Origin: CAYFUT01 sp964346395
Lineage (GTDB): Bacteria > Bacillota > Halanaerobiia > Halobacteroidales > Halobacteroidaceae
Length of the DNA stretch: 15,345 nucleotides
Assembly (NCBI GenBank): GCA_964346395.1
Contig: CAYFUT010000064.1
Location: 1 to 15,345 of the forward strand
Reading direction: 5' to 3'
Made by a program: the position numbers and the translations under genes. Shown here one piece after another: positions 7,354 through 14,750 of this stretch. The notes below the pieces were generated by a model. That model was not told where the DNA came from and did no database searches. It saw only the letters and a program-made list of their open reading frames with translations. Each line of letters starts with the position of its first letter. The first letter of the stretch is position 1.

Positions 7354-8574
7354 TTAATCATTAGTTCTTTCCTTATGCTTTATTTCTGCTACCTGCGAAG
7401 TAAAACTACCGTCCTTAACTTTGACTTCCACTACTTCCCCCAAACCAACTTGCTCAACAGAAGTTACCTTTTCTCCAGTCTCCGGAAGAGTAGTTAGGCT
7501 ATAGCCGCGTTCCAAAATCTTAAGCGGCGATAAAGAATCCAACCGGGCACTCAAATTCTTTAGTTTTTCTTCTTGCTGAGTTAAATATTGATCAGCAGTC
7601 TGATCTAACTGCTGGCGCAGTTCATCTATCTGCTGTCTATATTCAGCAAGCAAATCCTGCGGCAGCCGAAAAGCCCGGCGGTCAAGCAAATGAGCCAACC
7701 GCAGTTGAGAGCGGTGTAATTTATTCTTAATCGCCTGGTGTAAATTAGCCTGTAAACGCTGCAAATACCGCTTTAACTCAGTTCTATCAGCCACCACTTT
7801 TTCGGCAGCAGCGGAAGGAGTCGGAGCGCGCTCATCGGCTACATAATCAGTAATTGTATAATCTGTCTCGTGGCCGACAGCTGATATAATCGGCAGGCGG
7901 GAATTAAAAACAGCTCGAGCTAATTTTTCTTCATTAAAAGCCCAAAGATCTTCTAGGGAACCGCCTCCCCGGCCGATAATAATCACATCTACCTCATAAC
8001 TATGCAGCAGCTCTATCCCCCGTATAATACTATCCGCAGCCCGATCCCCCTGCACAGTCGCCGGGGCAATTAACAGCGAAGTATTGGAAAATCTCCGCTG
8101 AACCACGCTGATAATATCTCTAATAGCTGCTCCCGTGGGAGAAGTCACCACCCCTATCCGGCTGGGAATCTCGGGAATCCGCTGCTTATACTGCTCAGCA
8201 AATAATCCTTCCCGTTCTAACTTCTGCTTTAACTGTTTAAACTTAATATGTAAGGCCCCTTCGCCCCCCGGCTGTAAATCCTCCACTTGAATTTGGTACT
8301 CTCCCCGAGGGGAATAAATAGTTAGTGGGCCTTCCGCTACTACTTCCATCCCGCCTTCCGGCTTAAAATCAAGTTTTTTTACCTGCCGATTAAACATAAC
8401 TGCCTGTAATTTAGCCCGGTCATCCTTGAGAGTAAAATAAATATGCCCCGAAGCATCGTGGCGGTAGTAATTAGAAATTTCTCCTTCCACCGCCACCCGC
8501 TTCAAATTAGGATCTGACTGCAGCAACTGCTTAACATAATTGGTCAACTGCGTAACTGATAGAATATCATCCAC
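7354..8574 (-). CDS. xseA: Exodeoxyribonuclease VII large subunit
   Basis: XseA is the catalytic subunit of exonuclease VII, a single-strand-specific DNase used in repair. The 406-residue protein is of usual length. Residues 1-100 are the OB-fold domain (LSVTQLTNYVKQLL, VEGEISNYYRHDASGHIYFTLKD region). The catalytic domain has IGVVTSPTGAAIRDI (140-154), IIGRGGGSLEDLWAFN (199-214) and the strongly conserved block from SAVGHETDYTITD through ADERAPTPSAAAE (231-258). A coiled-coil region at about 265-370 should hold XseB. The start is GTG at 8574 with only a weak GGA upstream. The gene follows folD by 13 nt, so translational coupling may help it. Confidence 0.96.
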   Translation of the reverse strand: MDDILSVTQLTNYVKQLLQSDPNLKRVAVEGEISNYYRHDASGHIYFTLKDDRAKLQAVMFNRQVKKLDFKPEGGMEVVAEGPLTIYSPRGEYQIQVEDLQPGGEGALHIKFKQLKQKLEREGLFAEQYKQRIPEIPSRIGVVTSPTGAAIRDIISVVQRRFSNTSLLIAPATVQGDRAADSIIRGIELLHSYEVDVIIIGRGGGSLEDLWAFNEEKLARAVFNSRLPIISAVGHETDYTITDYVADERAPTPSAAAEKVVADRTELKRYLQRLQANLHQAIKNKLHRSQLRLAHLLDRRAFRLPQDLLAEYRQQIDELRQQLDQTADQYLTQQEEKLKNLSARLDSLSPLKILERGYSLTTLPETGEKVTSVEQVGLGEVVEVKVKDGSFTSQVAEIKHKERTND

Positions 8575-8587
8575 TCTTTATCCAGTC

Positions 8588-9451
8588 CTAAACGCCGCGG
8601 CGTTTTCTACAGGCAATTAAAGTATTCTCCAGCAGAGTAGCAATTGTCATGGGGCCTACTCCGCCCGGCACGGGAGTAATCGCCTGCACTTTATCAATCA
8701 CATCTTCAAAATCAACATCCCCCGTAACTCCATCTTCAGTTCGGTTAGTACCAATATCAATTACAATCGCATCTTCCTTCACCATATCAGCAGTAATATA
8801 TTCCGGCTTACCGATAGCAACTGCCAATAAATCTGCCCGTTTAGTATGGGCCTTTAAATTTTTTGTCCGGCTGTGACAGGTAGTGACCGTTGCGTTTGCT
8901 CTCCGCAGCATAGTAGCTAGCGGCTTACCGACAATATTGCTCCGCCCAATCACCACTGCATCCTTTCCTTCTAAATCTATATTATACCTTTCCATGATTT
9001 CCATTATTCCCTTCGGCGTACAAGGAGCTAAATCTGTTCCGTGAATAGTCAGTTCACCGACATTTTCCGGATGAAAACCATCTACATCCTTTTCCGGATC
9101 AACTGCCTTAATAATTTTGTCTTCATTTTCTACACTATCCGGCAAAGGCAGCTGAACTAAAATTCCATCTACTTCCTCATCATCATTTAAAGCCTCCACT
9201 TCCGCCAATACTTCCTCTTCAGTTACCTCATCCGGAAGATCAATCACCCGCGATTCAATTCCTACCCGCTCACAGGCTTTCTCCTTATAAGAAACATACA
9301 CCTGCGAAGCAGGATCATGCCCCGCTAGAATTACCGCCAGCGTTGGATAAATCCCCTGTTCCTGTAAGTTATCTACCTCTTGACTGATATCAGCCTCTAC
9401 TTTATCAGCCACCTTACTCCCATCCAACAGCTTGTCTTTACCTAGTTCCAT
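8588..9451 (-). CDS. folD: Bifunctional methylenetetrahydrofolate dehydrogenase / cyclohydrolase
   Basis: FolD interconverts 5,10-methylene-, 5,10-methenyl- and 10-formyl-tetrahydrofolate in the cytoplasm, using NADP. The 287-residue protein has the catalytic YVSYKEKA (52-59; Tyr52 and Lys56 by family alignment), DGILVQLPLP (95-104), DPEKDVDGFHP (118-128), the dinucleotide-binding VIGRSNIVGKP (167-177) and TPVPGGVGPMTIA (259-271). The ATG at 9451 has a strong AAGGGGGCG upstream. It is the first gene of the operon, and an extended -10 promoter lies about 80 nt upstream. In acetogenic relatives FolD also serves the methyl branch of the Wood-Ljungdahl pathway; nothing in this window shows that this organism is an acetogen. 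Confidence 0.97.
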   Translation of the reverse strand: MELGKDKLLDGSKVADKVEADISQEVDNLQEQGIYPTLAVILAGHDPASQVYVSYKEKACERVGIESRVIDLPDEVTEEEVLAEVEALNDDEEVDGILVQLPLPDSVENEDKIIKAVDPEKDVDGFHPENVGELTIHGTDLAPCTPKGIMEIMERYNIDLEGKDAVVIGRSNIVGKPLATMLRRANATVTTCHSRTKNLKAHTKRADLLAVAIGKPEYITADMVKEDAIVIDIGTNRTEDGVTGDVDFEDVIDKVQAITPVPGGVGPMTIATLLENTLIACRKRRGV

Positions 9452-9533
9452 ATTAATCGCCCCCTTATTTTAAAGCATACTTTTTTACACTTGCTGCTTG
9501 CTTTACATATTTATTATTCTCTTAGTCAGTTAT

Positions 9534-9542
9534 ATTATAGCA
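9534..9542 (-). promoter_or_regulatory. Extended -10 promoter for the folD operon
   Basis: On the minus strand the sequence reads TGCTATAAT, a perfect TATAAT with the extended TGn element. The -35 at a normal 17-nt spacing is poor (TAGATT), as often seen with extended -10 promoters. Transcription would start near 9527, leaving a leader of about 75 nt before folD. No riboswitch-like fold was recognised in that leader. Confidence 0.6.
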
Positions 9543-9618
9543 TAAAACTCCCTAACAATCTAATTAATGCTCCAACTTAAAAAAATAAAAAATGAACAGT
9601 TACTTTTAATATCTTAAT

Positions 9619-10908
9619 CTAAAAAACATCCATAATATCATCGACAGTTTCTAACATTTGATTAGCCTTTTTGACATTTTCATCTATATCTTTAAACTCC
9701 ATCTCTTTTTCTTTNNNNNNNNNNNNNNNNNNNNNNNNNNNNNNNNNNNNNNNNNNNNNNNNNNNNNNNNNNNNNNNNNNNNNNNNNNNNNNNNNNNNNN
9801 NNNNNNNNNNNNNNGCCATCGCCAAACCGGCATTGCCTTTTAAAGAGAAATAAGTATCCCCCTGACTAATTGGAAATTCTTTCCCCAATTGATAGCCCAC
9901 ATCAAAAGTACTCACTCCTCCAACTATATTGAGCCCACCGTAAAAAGAGCTTTCCGAATTATAGGGTGTTTCCCAGCCGTGGTGTAACTTAACAAGCAAA
10001 GTTCCCCGGTTATCATCGTACCCATCTTCTGTCAAAGTAACAGTTCGCCGACTGATATCAAGCTTAAACTGATTATTACTAATACTAACCATTTCTTTAA
10101 TTAAATTCCCCGCTTTCACCTCTTCAGAATTCCAGATAATGCGCCCCTTGGAAACTCCACCGGCCACCTTAGTAACTTCTATAACGCCTATTTTCTTCCA
10201 CAGTTTATCCTCAGGCTCTAAATCCATCTCCTGCGAACCAGCTTCCTCTGCTAAAATTTGATAGCGGGATTCTTCCTTAACTCCTAGCTCCTGACCGTTA
10301 GCAAAATAAACTGTTTTGCCGTCGACTTTTGTAATCCGGGAGTATAAAGAATATTTCTCTCGTAATTTAACCAAAAAACTGTGGCCGAAGCAGTCTTTTA
10401 ACACCTGCTGTTTAGCTGCTTCTCTATTACTTTCTGAAATTGTGAGGTCATTATTGATAGTATGCTCTAACTCGCCAGTTTCCACATCAATAAACTTAAC
10501 AGTTACACTGGCACCGGCATCATAATAGTCACCTACATCCGTATCTTGCCTTTCTACTGATACATTATTAACTGTCCCGGTCACTATTAGATTAGCAGAA
10601 ACCAATTTACCGATCTCCGCGGCCGTTGATTGATCAGTCAACCCGCTTTGCTGAAGCTTCTGCTCTTCTAATACCTTCCCCACTTCCGACCGGTCAAGTA
10701 CTCTAAACCGACCAAAATCATGCAGCGTCTGAACTAAAATATTAGTAGCTGCTTTTTTATATTCCTGAGCTACATCCCCTTCAAAGTTTACTACTGCTAC
10801 TTTTTTCTTAGCAGTAGTATCTTCAGCTTCTATAATCTGACCCCCGCAGCCAATAAGTAAGAAAAACATAATTATTCCTACTATCCACAATTTTCTGGTT
10901 TCTATCAT
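9619..10908 (-). CDS. CsgG-domain lipoprotein, interrupted by an assembly gap
   Basis: This is probably an exported lipoprotein. The N-terminus has a hydrophobic segment and the lipobox LIGC with lipidation at Cys21. Residues about 35-150 resemble the CsgG/LpoB-type fold: KKVAVVNFEGD, FGRFRVLDRSEVGKVLEEQ, then LVSANLIVTGTV. The rest is beta-rich and ends in repeated GG/aromatic strands (SFYGGLNIVGGVSTFDVGYQLG), which could be surface or outer-membrane associated. About 364 codons are real before a run of 100 N. The 31 codons after it (KEKEMEFKDIDENVKK onward) share the frame only if the gap is a multiple of three, so their assignment to this gene is uncertain. The ATG has GGGAGGAAA upstream. 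No curli genes are adjacent, so the substrate or partner is unknown. A lipoprotein of this kind would suit a diderm Halanaerobiales-type cell. Confidence 0.7.
   Translation of the reverse strand: MIETRKLWIVGIIMFFLLIGCGGQIIEAEDTTAKKKVAVVNFEGDVAQEYKKAATNILVQTLHDFGRFRVLDRSEVGKVLEEQKLQQSGLTDQSTAAEIGKLVSANLIVTGTVNNVSVERQDTDVGDYYDAGASVTVKFIDVETGELEHTINNDLTISESNREAAKQQVLKDCFGHSFLVKLREKYSLYSRITKVDGKTVYFANGQELGVKEESRYQILAEEAGSQEMDLEPEDKLWKKIGVIEVTKVAGGVSKGRIIWNSEEVKAGNLIKEMVSISNNQFKLDISRRTVTLTEDGYDDNRGTLLVKLHHGWETPYNSESSFYGGLNIVGGVSTFDVGYQLGKEFPISQGDTYFSLKGNAGLAMXXXXXXXXXXXXXXXXXXXXXXXXXXXXXXXXXXKEKEMEFKDIDENVKKANQMLETVDDIMDVF
9715..9814. other. Assembly gap of exactly 100 N
   Basis: A round 100-N run is the usual placeholder for a gap of unknown length between contigs. 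It falls inside the lipoprotein gene. The true distance, the frame across it and even the adjacency of the two sides therefore cannot be assumed. Confidence 0.95.
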
Positions 10909-11132
10909 TTTTTATTTCCTCCCTGCTAATAATCATCAACTCCTCAGCAAAGATATTAGCTTCTCTTTGCTCACATCACAGCTAAATTTAATCCTGCAGT
11001 CCCAAGAGTTATCACTTTTCCTCTTTAAAATTGCTTTAAAAAACTTTTTTATCTATATAAAATTACAAATTCCATTTCCTTTCTTACTATATTAAAGAAA
11101 AACTAGTAATTCCCTTTGGTTTTCCGCCAAAA
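10909..11132. other. AT-rich intergenic region with no gene recognised
   Basis: This is the region between the lipoprotein gene start and the intron pair. On the minus strand it begins with TTTTGGCGG, which continues the T-tract of the terminator at 12058-12088 and is best read as the 3' exon flank of the introns. The promoter of the lipoprotein gene should lie here, but no convincing -35/-10 pair could be chosen. No ORF or structured RNA was recognised. Confidence 0.5.
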
Positions 11133-11483
11133 ATCGAGTAGGAGACGGGGTTTCCCCGCCGACTCACACCACCACCCGTACCGTTCGGTAAGTGGCGGTT
11201 CGCACAAGTTACTTACGGTGCTCTAAATATGTCGATACCAGATTGATAAGCCCTAGTTCTGACCAGAACTCATTGTTTAAAACATAGTGTAATTGTTAGG
11301 ACTTCGACAACCTCCAGTAATCTTTTCAAGAGTTACTGAATTTAATAGCTTCTTCCTCTTTAAGTCCCAGCTTCCTTCAGATTCTACCTCACGGTAGACC
11401 CCCTTGCTGTTTAGCTAATGGTTGGCACTGCTGACTTCCATTCTAGACTTTCACCATATAGCAGGCAATCATGCCGGGCAAAC
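11133..11483 (-). mobile_element. Group II intron B, class C-like, ORF-less
   Basis: The minus strand starts GTTTGCCCGGCAT (consensus GTGTG, one mismatch). It contains a domain I hairpin TCTACC-GTGA-GGTAGA followed by ATCTGAAGGAAGC (11376-11398), as in the Oceanobacillus iheyensis class C ribozyme. Domain V is at 11168-11201, running from GAACCGCCACTTACC through GAACGGTACG, with the CGC catalytic triad typical of class C. Domain VI is a GC-rich hairpin (GGCGGGGAAACCCCG region) and the 3' end is CTACTCGAT. At about 351 nt it is slightly shorter than a complete ORF-less class C ribozyme, and there is no reverse transcriptase. It may still fold, but it cannot move by itself. It lies 1 nt after intron A. 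The boundaries are inferred from consensus ends. Confidence 0.8.
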
Positions 11484-11484
11484 A

Positions 11485-12057
11485 ATAGAGTGGGACCAGC
11501 CTTCGGGCTGGCCCCCTCGCCAAACTGCACATACGGTTTTCCCGTAAACAGCTTACAAAGTAGGTTATCAACTCTGCGTTACCACAGATGTATATTTTAC
11601 TTCTGATTAAAGCACATCGGTAAGTAGGAAAACTAAACCCTTTTCTCTTAGTACAGCATTAGGAAGACGATAATTTTGTCTCGCCGACTTTTTACCTTCT
11701 ATGAAAGTTCTGCCCCGCATTCTTATCCAACCGTCTAGACTATCAAATATTTTTCGGCTTACCTCTAAAGCTCGTTGTTGTCGCTTTTTATCCAGAGCCA
11801 CCTGCATCTCCCAAGCTGACCTCGGGCTTCCCCAAATTTTGGGAGGGTCGCCATTATTACATGCCCTCCGGGTTCTACAAACCACTCCGTGTAAACTCCG
11901 ACGGTTAACATATTGTTTTGAGCTAACTGCTCACCTCAACTTCTCCAGATTCCATCTTACGATAGACACCCTAGTCTTGTCGGTTTCACACACCGATACG
12001 ACGAAAACAGCATGGGCAGAATTCACATCTGCTATTTCTATAGTTTACGGAGCACAC
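11485..12057 (-). mobile_element. Group II intron A, degenerate, with reverse-transcriptase remnant
   Basis: The 5' end GTGTGCTCCG (12057 downward) fits the GUGYG consensus and directly follows six T of a terminator. Domain I has the hairpin CTATC-GTAA-GATGG followed by AATCTGGAGAAG (11947-11968). Domain V is at about 11521-11554 (AAGCTGTTTACGG, GAAA-type loop, CCGTATGTGCAGTTT) with the AGC catalytic triad. Domain VI is the GC-rich hairpin at 11492-11515 and the 3' end is ACTCTAT at 11485. The middle should carry a reverse transcriptase of 400 or more residues, but only a 66-92 residue remnant is left. The AGC triad differs from the CGC of intron B, so the two introns belong to different classes. 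The exact ends are inferred. Confidence 0.75.
11607..11807 (-). pseudogene. Group II intron reverse transcriptase/maturase remnant
   Basis: The frame stays open up to 11885, but the Met at 11807 begins MQVALDKKRQQRALEVSRKIF, which may be the original N-terminus. This is followed at once by LDGWIRMR and, after a Lys/Arg-rich stretch, RLPNAVLREKGLVFL. The last two resemble the C-terminal maturase-specific domain of group II intron proteins (LDGWIRMRLR ... PNAYF-E-GL-SL). All polymerase motifs, including the YADD active site, are absent. The simplest reading is a large internal deletion that fused the ends. It lies in domain IV of intron A, where such ORFs belong. It should not be functional. 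Confidence 0.6.
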
Positions 12058-12088
12058 AAAAAATCCTCCACTTAATCTAAGTGGAGGA
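12058..12088 (-). terminator. Rho-independent terminator after the TPP-enzyme gene
   Basis: This is an 11-bp perfect stem (12064-12074 with 12078-12088; TCCTCCACTTA on one arm) with a 3-nt loop. On the minus strand it is followed by six T (12058-12063). It ends 33 nt after the TPP-enzyme stop codon. The T-tract is interrupted by the two group II introns and appears to resume as TTTT at 11129-11132. Confidence 0.9.
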
Positions 12089-12121
12089 GATACGAAAATA
12101 TTCGAAAACTATAAAAACTAA

Positions 12122-13747
12122 TTATTCATCATCTAAAGCCTCAAATCTATCAGACATAGGTACAGATTCGGTTCCCCCAGTATTTAACTCGATTACACAG
12201 GGGCCATTTAAGCCAGATACAAAATCTTCAATTTTTTCTACATCACTAATAGAATCAATTTGCATTGATTCTATTCCCGCCGTTTTTAACATCTCAGCAA
12301 AAGAAATCCTTTGTTGAACAAATTCAGGAATAGTCCGACCATATAAATAATCATGACCGTGTTCAACATACTTCATCATAGAATTATTAACTATAAAATA
12401 GATGATAGGCATATTATATTCTTTGGCGGTGAAAACTTCCATGCCATTCATATAAAACCCACCATCACCAACTATCACCGCTGTCTGCTGTTCAGGAGTA
12501 GCCAAATGCACTCCTAACGAACCACCAACACCAATTCCCATAGCTCCATAATTAAGACTAATATTAAAATTCATATCTTTTTTTAATGGTAAATATTTAA
12601 ATAAGTAGTTAATATATTCTCCAATATCAGAAATAAAATAAGTGTCGTTTGGTAATACTTCTACTACTTCTTTTACAAAGTCTTTCAGTAATAGCTCATT
12701 TTCACTACTTTCATAAGGAGCATTTATTAATTCAGGCGGCTGAAAATCATTATCTTTTCTAGAAATTTTCTCTATAAATTCTGGTAAAACAACGCCTAAA
12801 TCACAGTGAACTCCCACGTCCGGCTTAAATACTTTACTTAATTCTTGTTTATCCCAATCTACATGGACTACTTTCCTATCTTTCACAAGTATATCATTAT
12901 AATTTCTTGTAGCTGATTCTCCAAGACTAGAACCTAAAACTAAAATACAAGTAGCTTCTCCATCTTCTATATAATCTAACGCTGCATCGGTACTACTATG
13001 CCCATAATTGCCTAAATTAAGGTCATATTCTGATGAGATTACTCCCTTCCCTTCAGGAGTTGTTATAATTGGCCAGTTCAAATGTTTACTAAGTTCTTTA
13101 ACCTGTTGAGCAAAACCTTGGCAACCCCGGCCCACCATAATAATTCCTTGTTCTTCTTGGTCAATCAATTGGATTGCCTCACCTATAGAATTAAAATCAT
13201 ATTCATCTTTAATATCTAGATCACCTATCGGTTCAGGAATTTTTCCAGTATATTCAGAAATTTGTAAGTCAATTGGAATAGAAATATGCACAGGACCATA
13301 AGGAGGAGTTAAAGCAATCTTAATTGCTTTTTTTAATTCCGATATAACTTTATCTTCTTTTAAAACTGTCTTACTATATTTAGCTATAGGCTCAACAATC
13401 TTTTCTGTATTTACTTCTTGCACTGCTCCTTTGCCAATCTGCCATCTATGTACATAACCACTTATCATCAATAAAGGTGCTTTAGATCTCATCGCATCTC
13501 CTATCCCATTTATAGTATTATTCAAACCTACTCCTCCAGCTACTACACAAACCCCTAATTCATTAGTGATTTCTGCATATTTAGTTGCCGAATAAACAGC
13601 TCCTGCTTCATGCTTAGTTATTATCGGTTTAATATCGGTATCAATAATTGAATCATAAAGTGAACTTACTGTACCAGCTGAAATTCCAAAAATGTATTCT
13701 ACTCCACTTTTCTCTAAAAACTTTATAATTGCATCTGAAAATCTCAT
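12122..13747 (-). CDS. TPP-dependent enzyme, acetolactate synthase large-subunit-like
   Basis: The 541-residue protein has the three-domain TPP enzyme layout. The N-terminal pyrimidine-binding domain has the activating Glu47 in TKHEAGAVYSA (44-54). A central Rossmann-like domain spans about 190-330. The C-terminal pyrophosphate domain has GDGGFYMNGMEV (427-438) closing with VNNSM (453-457). It resembles IlvB, but the RFDDR-type FAD-binding stretch of true acetolactate synthase is replaced by SLGESATRNY (274-283), and no small regulatory subunit is nearby. The decarboxylation or carboligation substrate is therefore unknown. Sulfoacetaldehyde acetyltransferase, a 2-oxo-acid decarboxylase or an acetolactate synthase for catabolism are all possible. 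The ATG has AAAGGAG 6 nt upstream. It is the last gene of the riboswitch-led operon, behind a 42-nt palindrome, and is closed by a strong terminator. Confidence 0.85.
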   Translation of the reverse strand: MRFSDAIIKFLEKSGVEYIFGISAGTVSSLYDSIIDTDIKPIITKHEAGAVYSATKYAEITNELGVCVVAGGVGLNNTINGIGDAMRSKAPLLMISGYVHRWQIGKGAVQEVNTEKIVEPIAKYSKTVLKEDKVISELKKAIKIALTPPYGPVHISIPIDLQISEYTGKIPEPIGDLDIKDEYDFNSIGEAIQLIDQEEQGIIMVGRGCQGFAQQVKELSKHLNWPIITTPEGKGVISSEYDLNLGNYGHSSTDAALDYIEDGEATCILVLGSSLGESATRNYNDILVKDRKVVHVDWDKQELSKVFKPDVGVHCDLGVVLPEFIEKISRKDNDFQPPELINAPYESSENELLLKDFVKEVVEVLPNDTYFISDIGEYINYLFKYLPLKKDMNFNISLNYGAMGIGVGGSLGVHLATPEQQTAVIVGDGGFYMNGMEVFTAKEYNMPIIYFIVNNSMMKYVEHGHDYLYGRTIPEFVQQRISFAEMLKTAGIESMQIDSISDVEKIEDFVSGLNGPCVIELNTGGTESVPMSDRFEALDDE

Positions 13748-13769
13748 TTTTTACTCCTTTCTTTAAGAT

Positions 13770-13811
13770 TATAATTTCTAGCCCCCTAAATTTAGGGGGC
13801 TAGAAATTATA
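13770..13811. repeat. Perfect 42-nt palindrome between the GAF and TPP genes
   Basis: Two 21-nt arms, 13770-13790 and 13791-13811, are exact reverse complements with no spacer. The centre is CTAGCCCCCTAAA/TTTAGGGGGCTAG. It contains the last codon and stop codon (13807-13809) of the GAF gene and ends 22 nt before the TPP-enzyme ATG. There is no T-tract on the minus side, so it is not a standard terminator. An mRNA-processing or stability hairpin that sets the ratio of the enzyme to the two upstream proteins is one reading; a protein-binding site is another. Confidence 0.9.
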
Positions 13812-14238
13812 CTAAAAATTTACTATATTTTTCTACCAATCTCTGACATTTATTCACTTCTGTTTCAGTAAAATCATAAAAAGAATTAATAGAGGGAATT
13901 ACCACTAACCCTTTAGTTATATTTTTATATACCACCGGAAAAATTAAAACACTCTTTATCCCAAATTGTTTAAATTCTTCTGGGGACCGTTGATCTTGAT
14001 TGACATTTGCAATTGCAACCGGTTCTTTACTTTCAACTATTTCAGTTAATAATTTAACCTGATCAACATATACAGGATCTTCCCGATGAGCTTGTTTCCA
14101 TTCTTCTATACTTAAATTATCAGTAGCAACCTTATGAACCGGTTTTAATCTATCATCTTCCAACTTATGATAGCCCATTTCTTCAATTTCAACTATCTGC
14201 TGTAAGTTACTAAATAACTCATTCAATTTTTTCTTCAT
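13807..14238 (-). CDS. GAF-domain protein, small stand-alone sensor
   Basis: The 143-residue protein begins with a helical stretch (MKKKLNELFSNLQQIVEIEE). Most of the rest matches a single GAF fold, with VESKEPVAIANVNQD (68-82), EEFKQFGIKSVLIFPVVYKN (87-106), then KGLVVIP and a C-terminal helix. GAF domains bind small molecules or redox cofactors and usually regulate an output domain, but no output domain is present here. Any output must be through a partner, and the SpoIIAA-like protein encoded 3 nt upstream is the obvious candidate. The ATG at 14238 has AGGG about 10 nt upstream. Its stop codon lies inside the 42-nt palindrome. The ligand cannot be read from sequence. Confidence 0.75.
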   Translation of the reverse strand: MKKKLNELFSNLQQIVEIEEMGYHKLEDDRLKPVHKVATDNLSIEEWKQAHREDPVYVDQVKLLTEIVESKEPVAIANVNQDQRSPEEFKQFGIKSVLIFPVVYKNITKGLVVIPSINSFYDFTETEVNKCQRLVEKYSKFLV

Positions 14239-14241
14239 TAC

Positions 14242-14625
14242 TTAAAAACCCTGCGATTTTAACCATTCATCTGCTTTTTCTTTACTTGTAAATGGCTTAG
14301 GGGCCAATTGTTTATTACTTCTTTTCATCTGAGATTTTTTTATCGCACTTTCGACAATTATTGCTCCCTGTTTCATTCCATTCTCGGCTGCCCACTGCAG
14401 GTGTTCTCTTATCTCTTCAGTAATATTTGACGTTCGATATCCTCTCATATCAACACATTTTGTCCAAACTTTATTCTTAAAAAGAGGTAAAATTTTATTA
14501 ACATAATCATTGTGATATCTTTTATAATCCTCTTTTGTCCATAAACCAGTTGGATTTTCAAATACAACTCTTCTTTCTTCATCTGCTGTTAAAGTATACA
14601 TTCCTTTTTGGTCTTCAATTAACAT
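14242..14625 (-). CDS. SpoIIAA-like (STAS-fold-like) protein
   Basis: The 127-residue soluble protein fits the SpoIIAA-like family in layout. An N-terminal beta hairpin (YTLTADEERRVVFENPTGLW, 10-29) is followed by a helix with aromatic and basic residues. Then come the strand KVWTKCVDMRGYR (52-64), a helix EEIREHLQWAAENG (70-83), the strand GAIIVESAI (87-95), a helix with MKR (100-102) and a C-terminal KEKADEWLKSQ helix. The VDMRGYR strand is the family's most recognisable part. The biochemical role of these proteins is largely unknown; the fold is related to anti-anti-sigma factors. AAGGGGGAG precedes the ATG. It is the first gene of the operon, at the end of a leader of about 340 nt with a c-di-GMP-type riboswitch. 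Confidence 0.7.
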   Translation of the reverse strand: MLIEDQKGMYTLTADEERRVVFENPTGLWTKEDYKRYHNDYVNKILPLFKNKVWTKCVDMRGYRTSNITEEIREHLQWAAENGMKQGAIIVESAIKKSQMKRSNKQLAPKPFTSKEKADEWLKSQGF

Positions 14626-14750
14626 TAGAGCTCCCCCTTGTAAATTTGGTTTTAAAAGCTAAGATTTATTCTAAGTCAACTCCTCCTAACTAAAATTAAA
14701 TATCACCTCCCTAATTTTTTAATTAAACAAATCAAATTCAAAATTATGTA

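Noticed and set aside
9452..9533. A tetrahydrofolate riboswitch in the folD leader
   Set aside because: The leader is short and AT-rich and shows none of the conserved folate-aptamer junction sequences.
9658..9853. Plus-strand frames crossing the N run
   Set aside because: They exist only because N bases contain no stop codons.
11418..11606. A 62-codon plus-strand open frame
   Set aside because: It spans the end of intron A and the start of intron B in antisense, including domains V and VI. Its openness is incidental.
11701..12075. A 124-codon plus-strand open frame
   Set aside because: It is antisense to intron A and its reverse-transcriptase remnant and shows no recognisable domain, so it is a shadow of the structured ribozyme sequence.
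13770..13811. The 42-nt palindrome as an intrinsic terminator for the GAF gene
   Set aside because: The minus-strand downstream sequence is ATCTTAAAG, not T-rich, and a gene with a good ribosome binding site follows within 25 nt.
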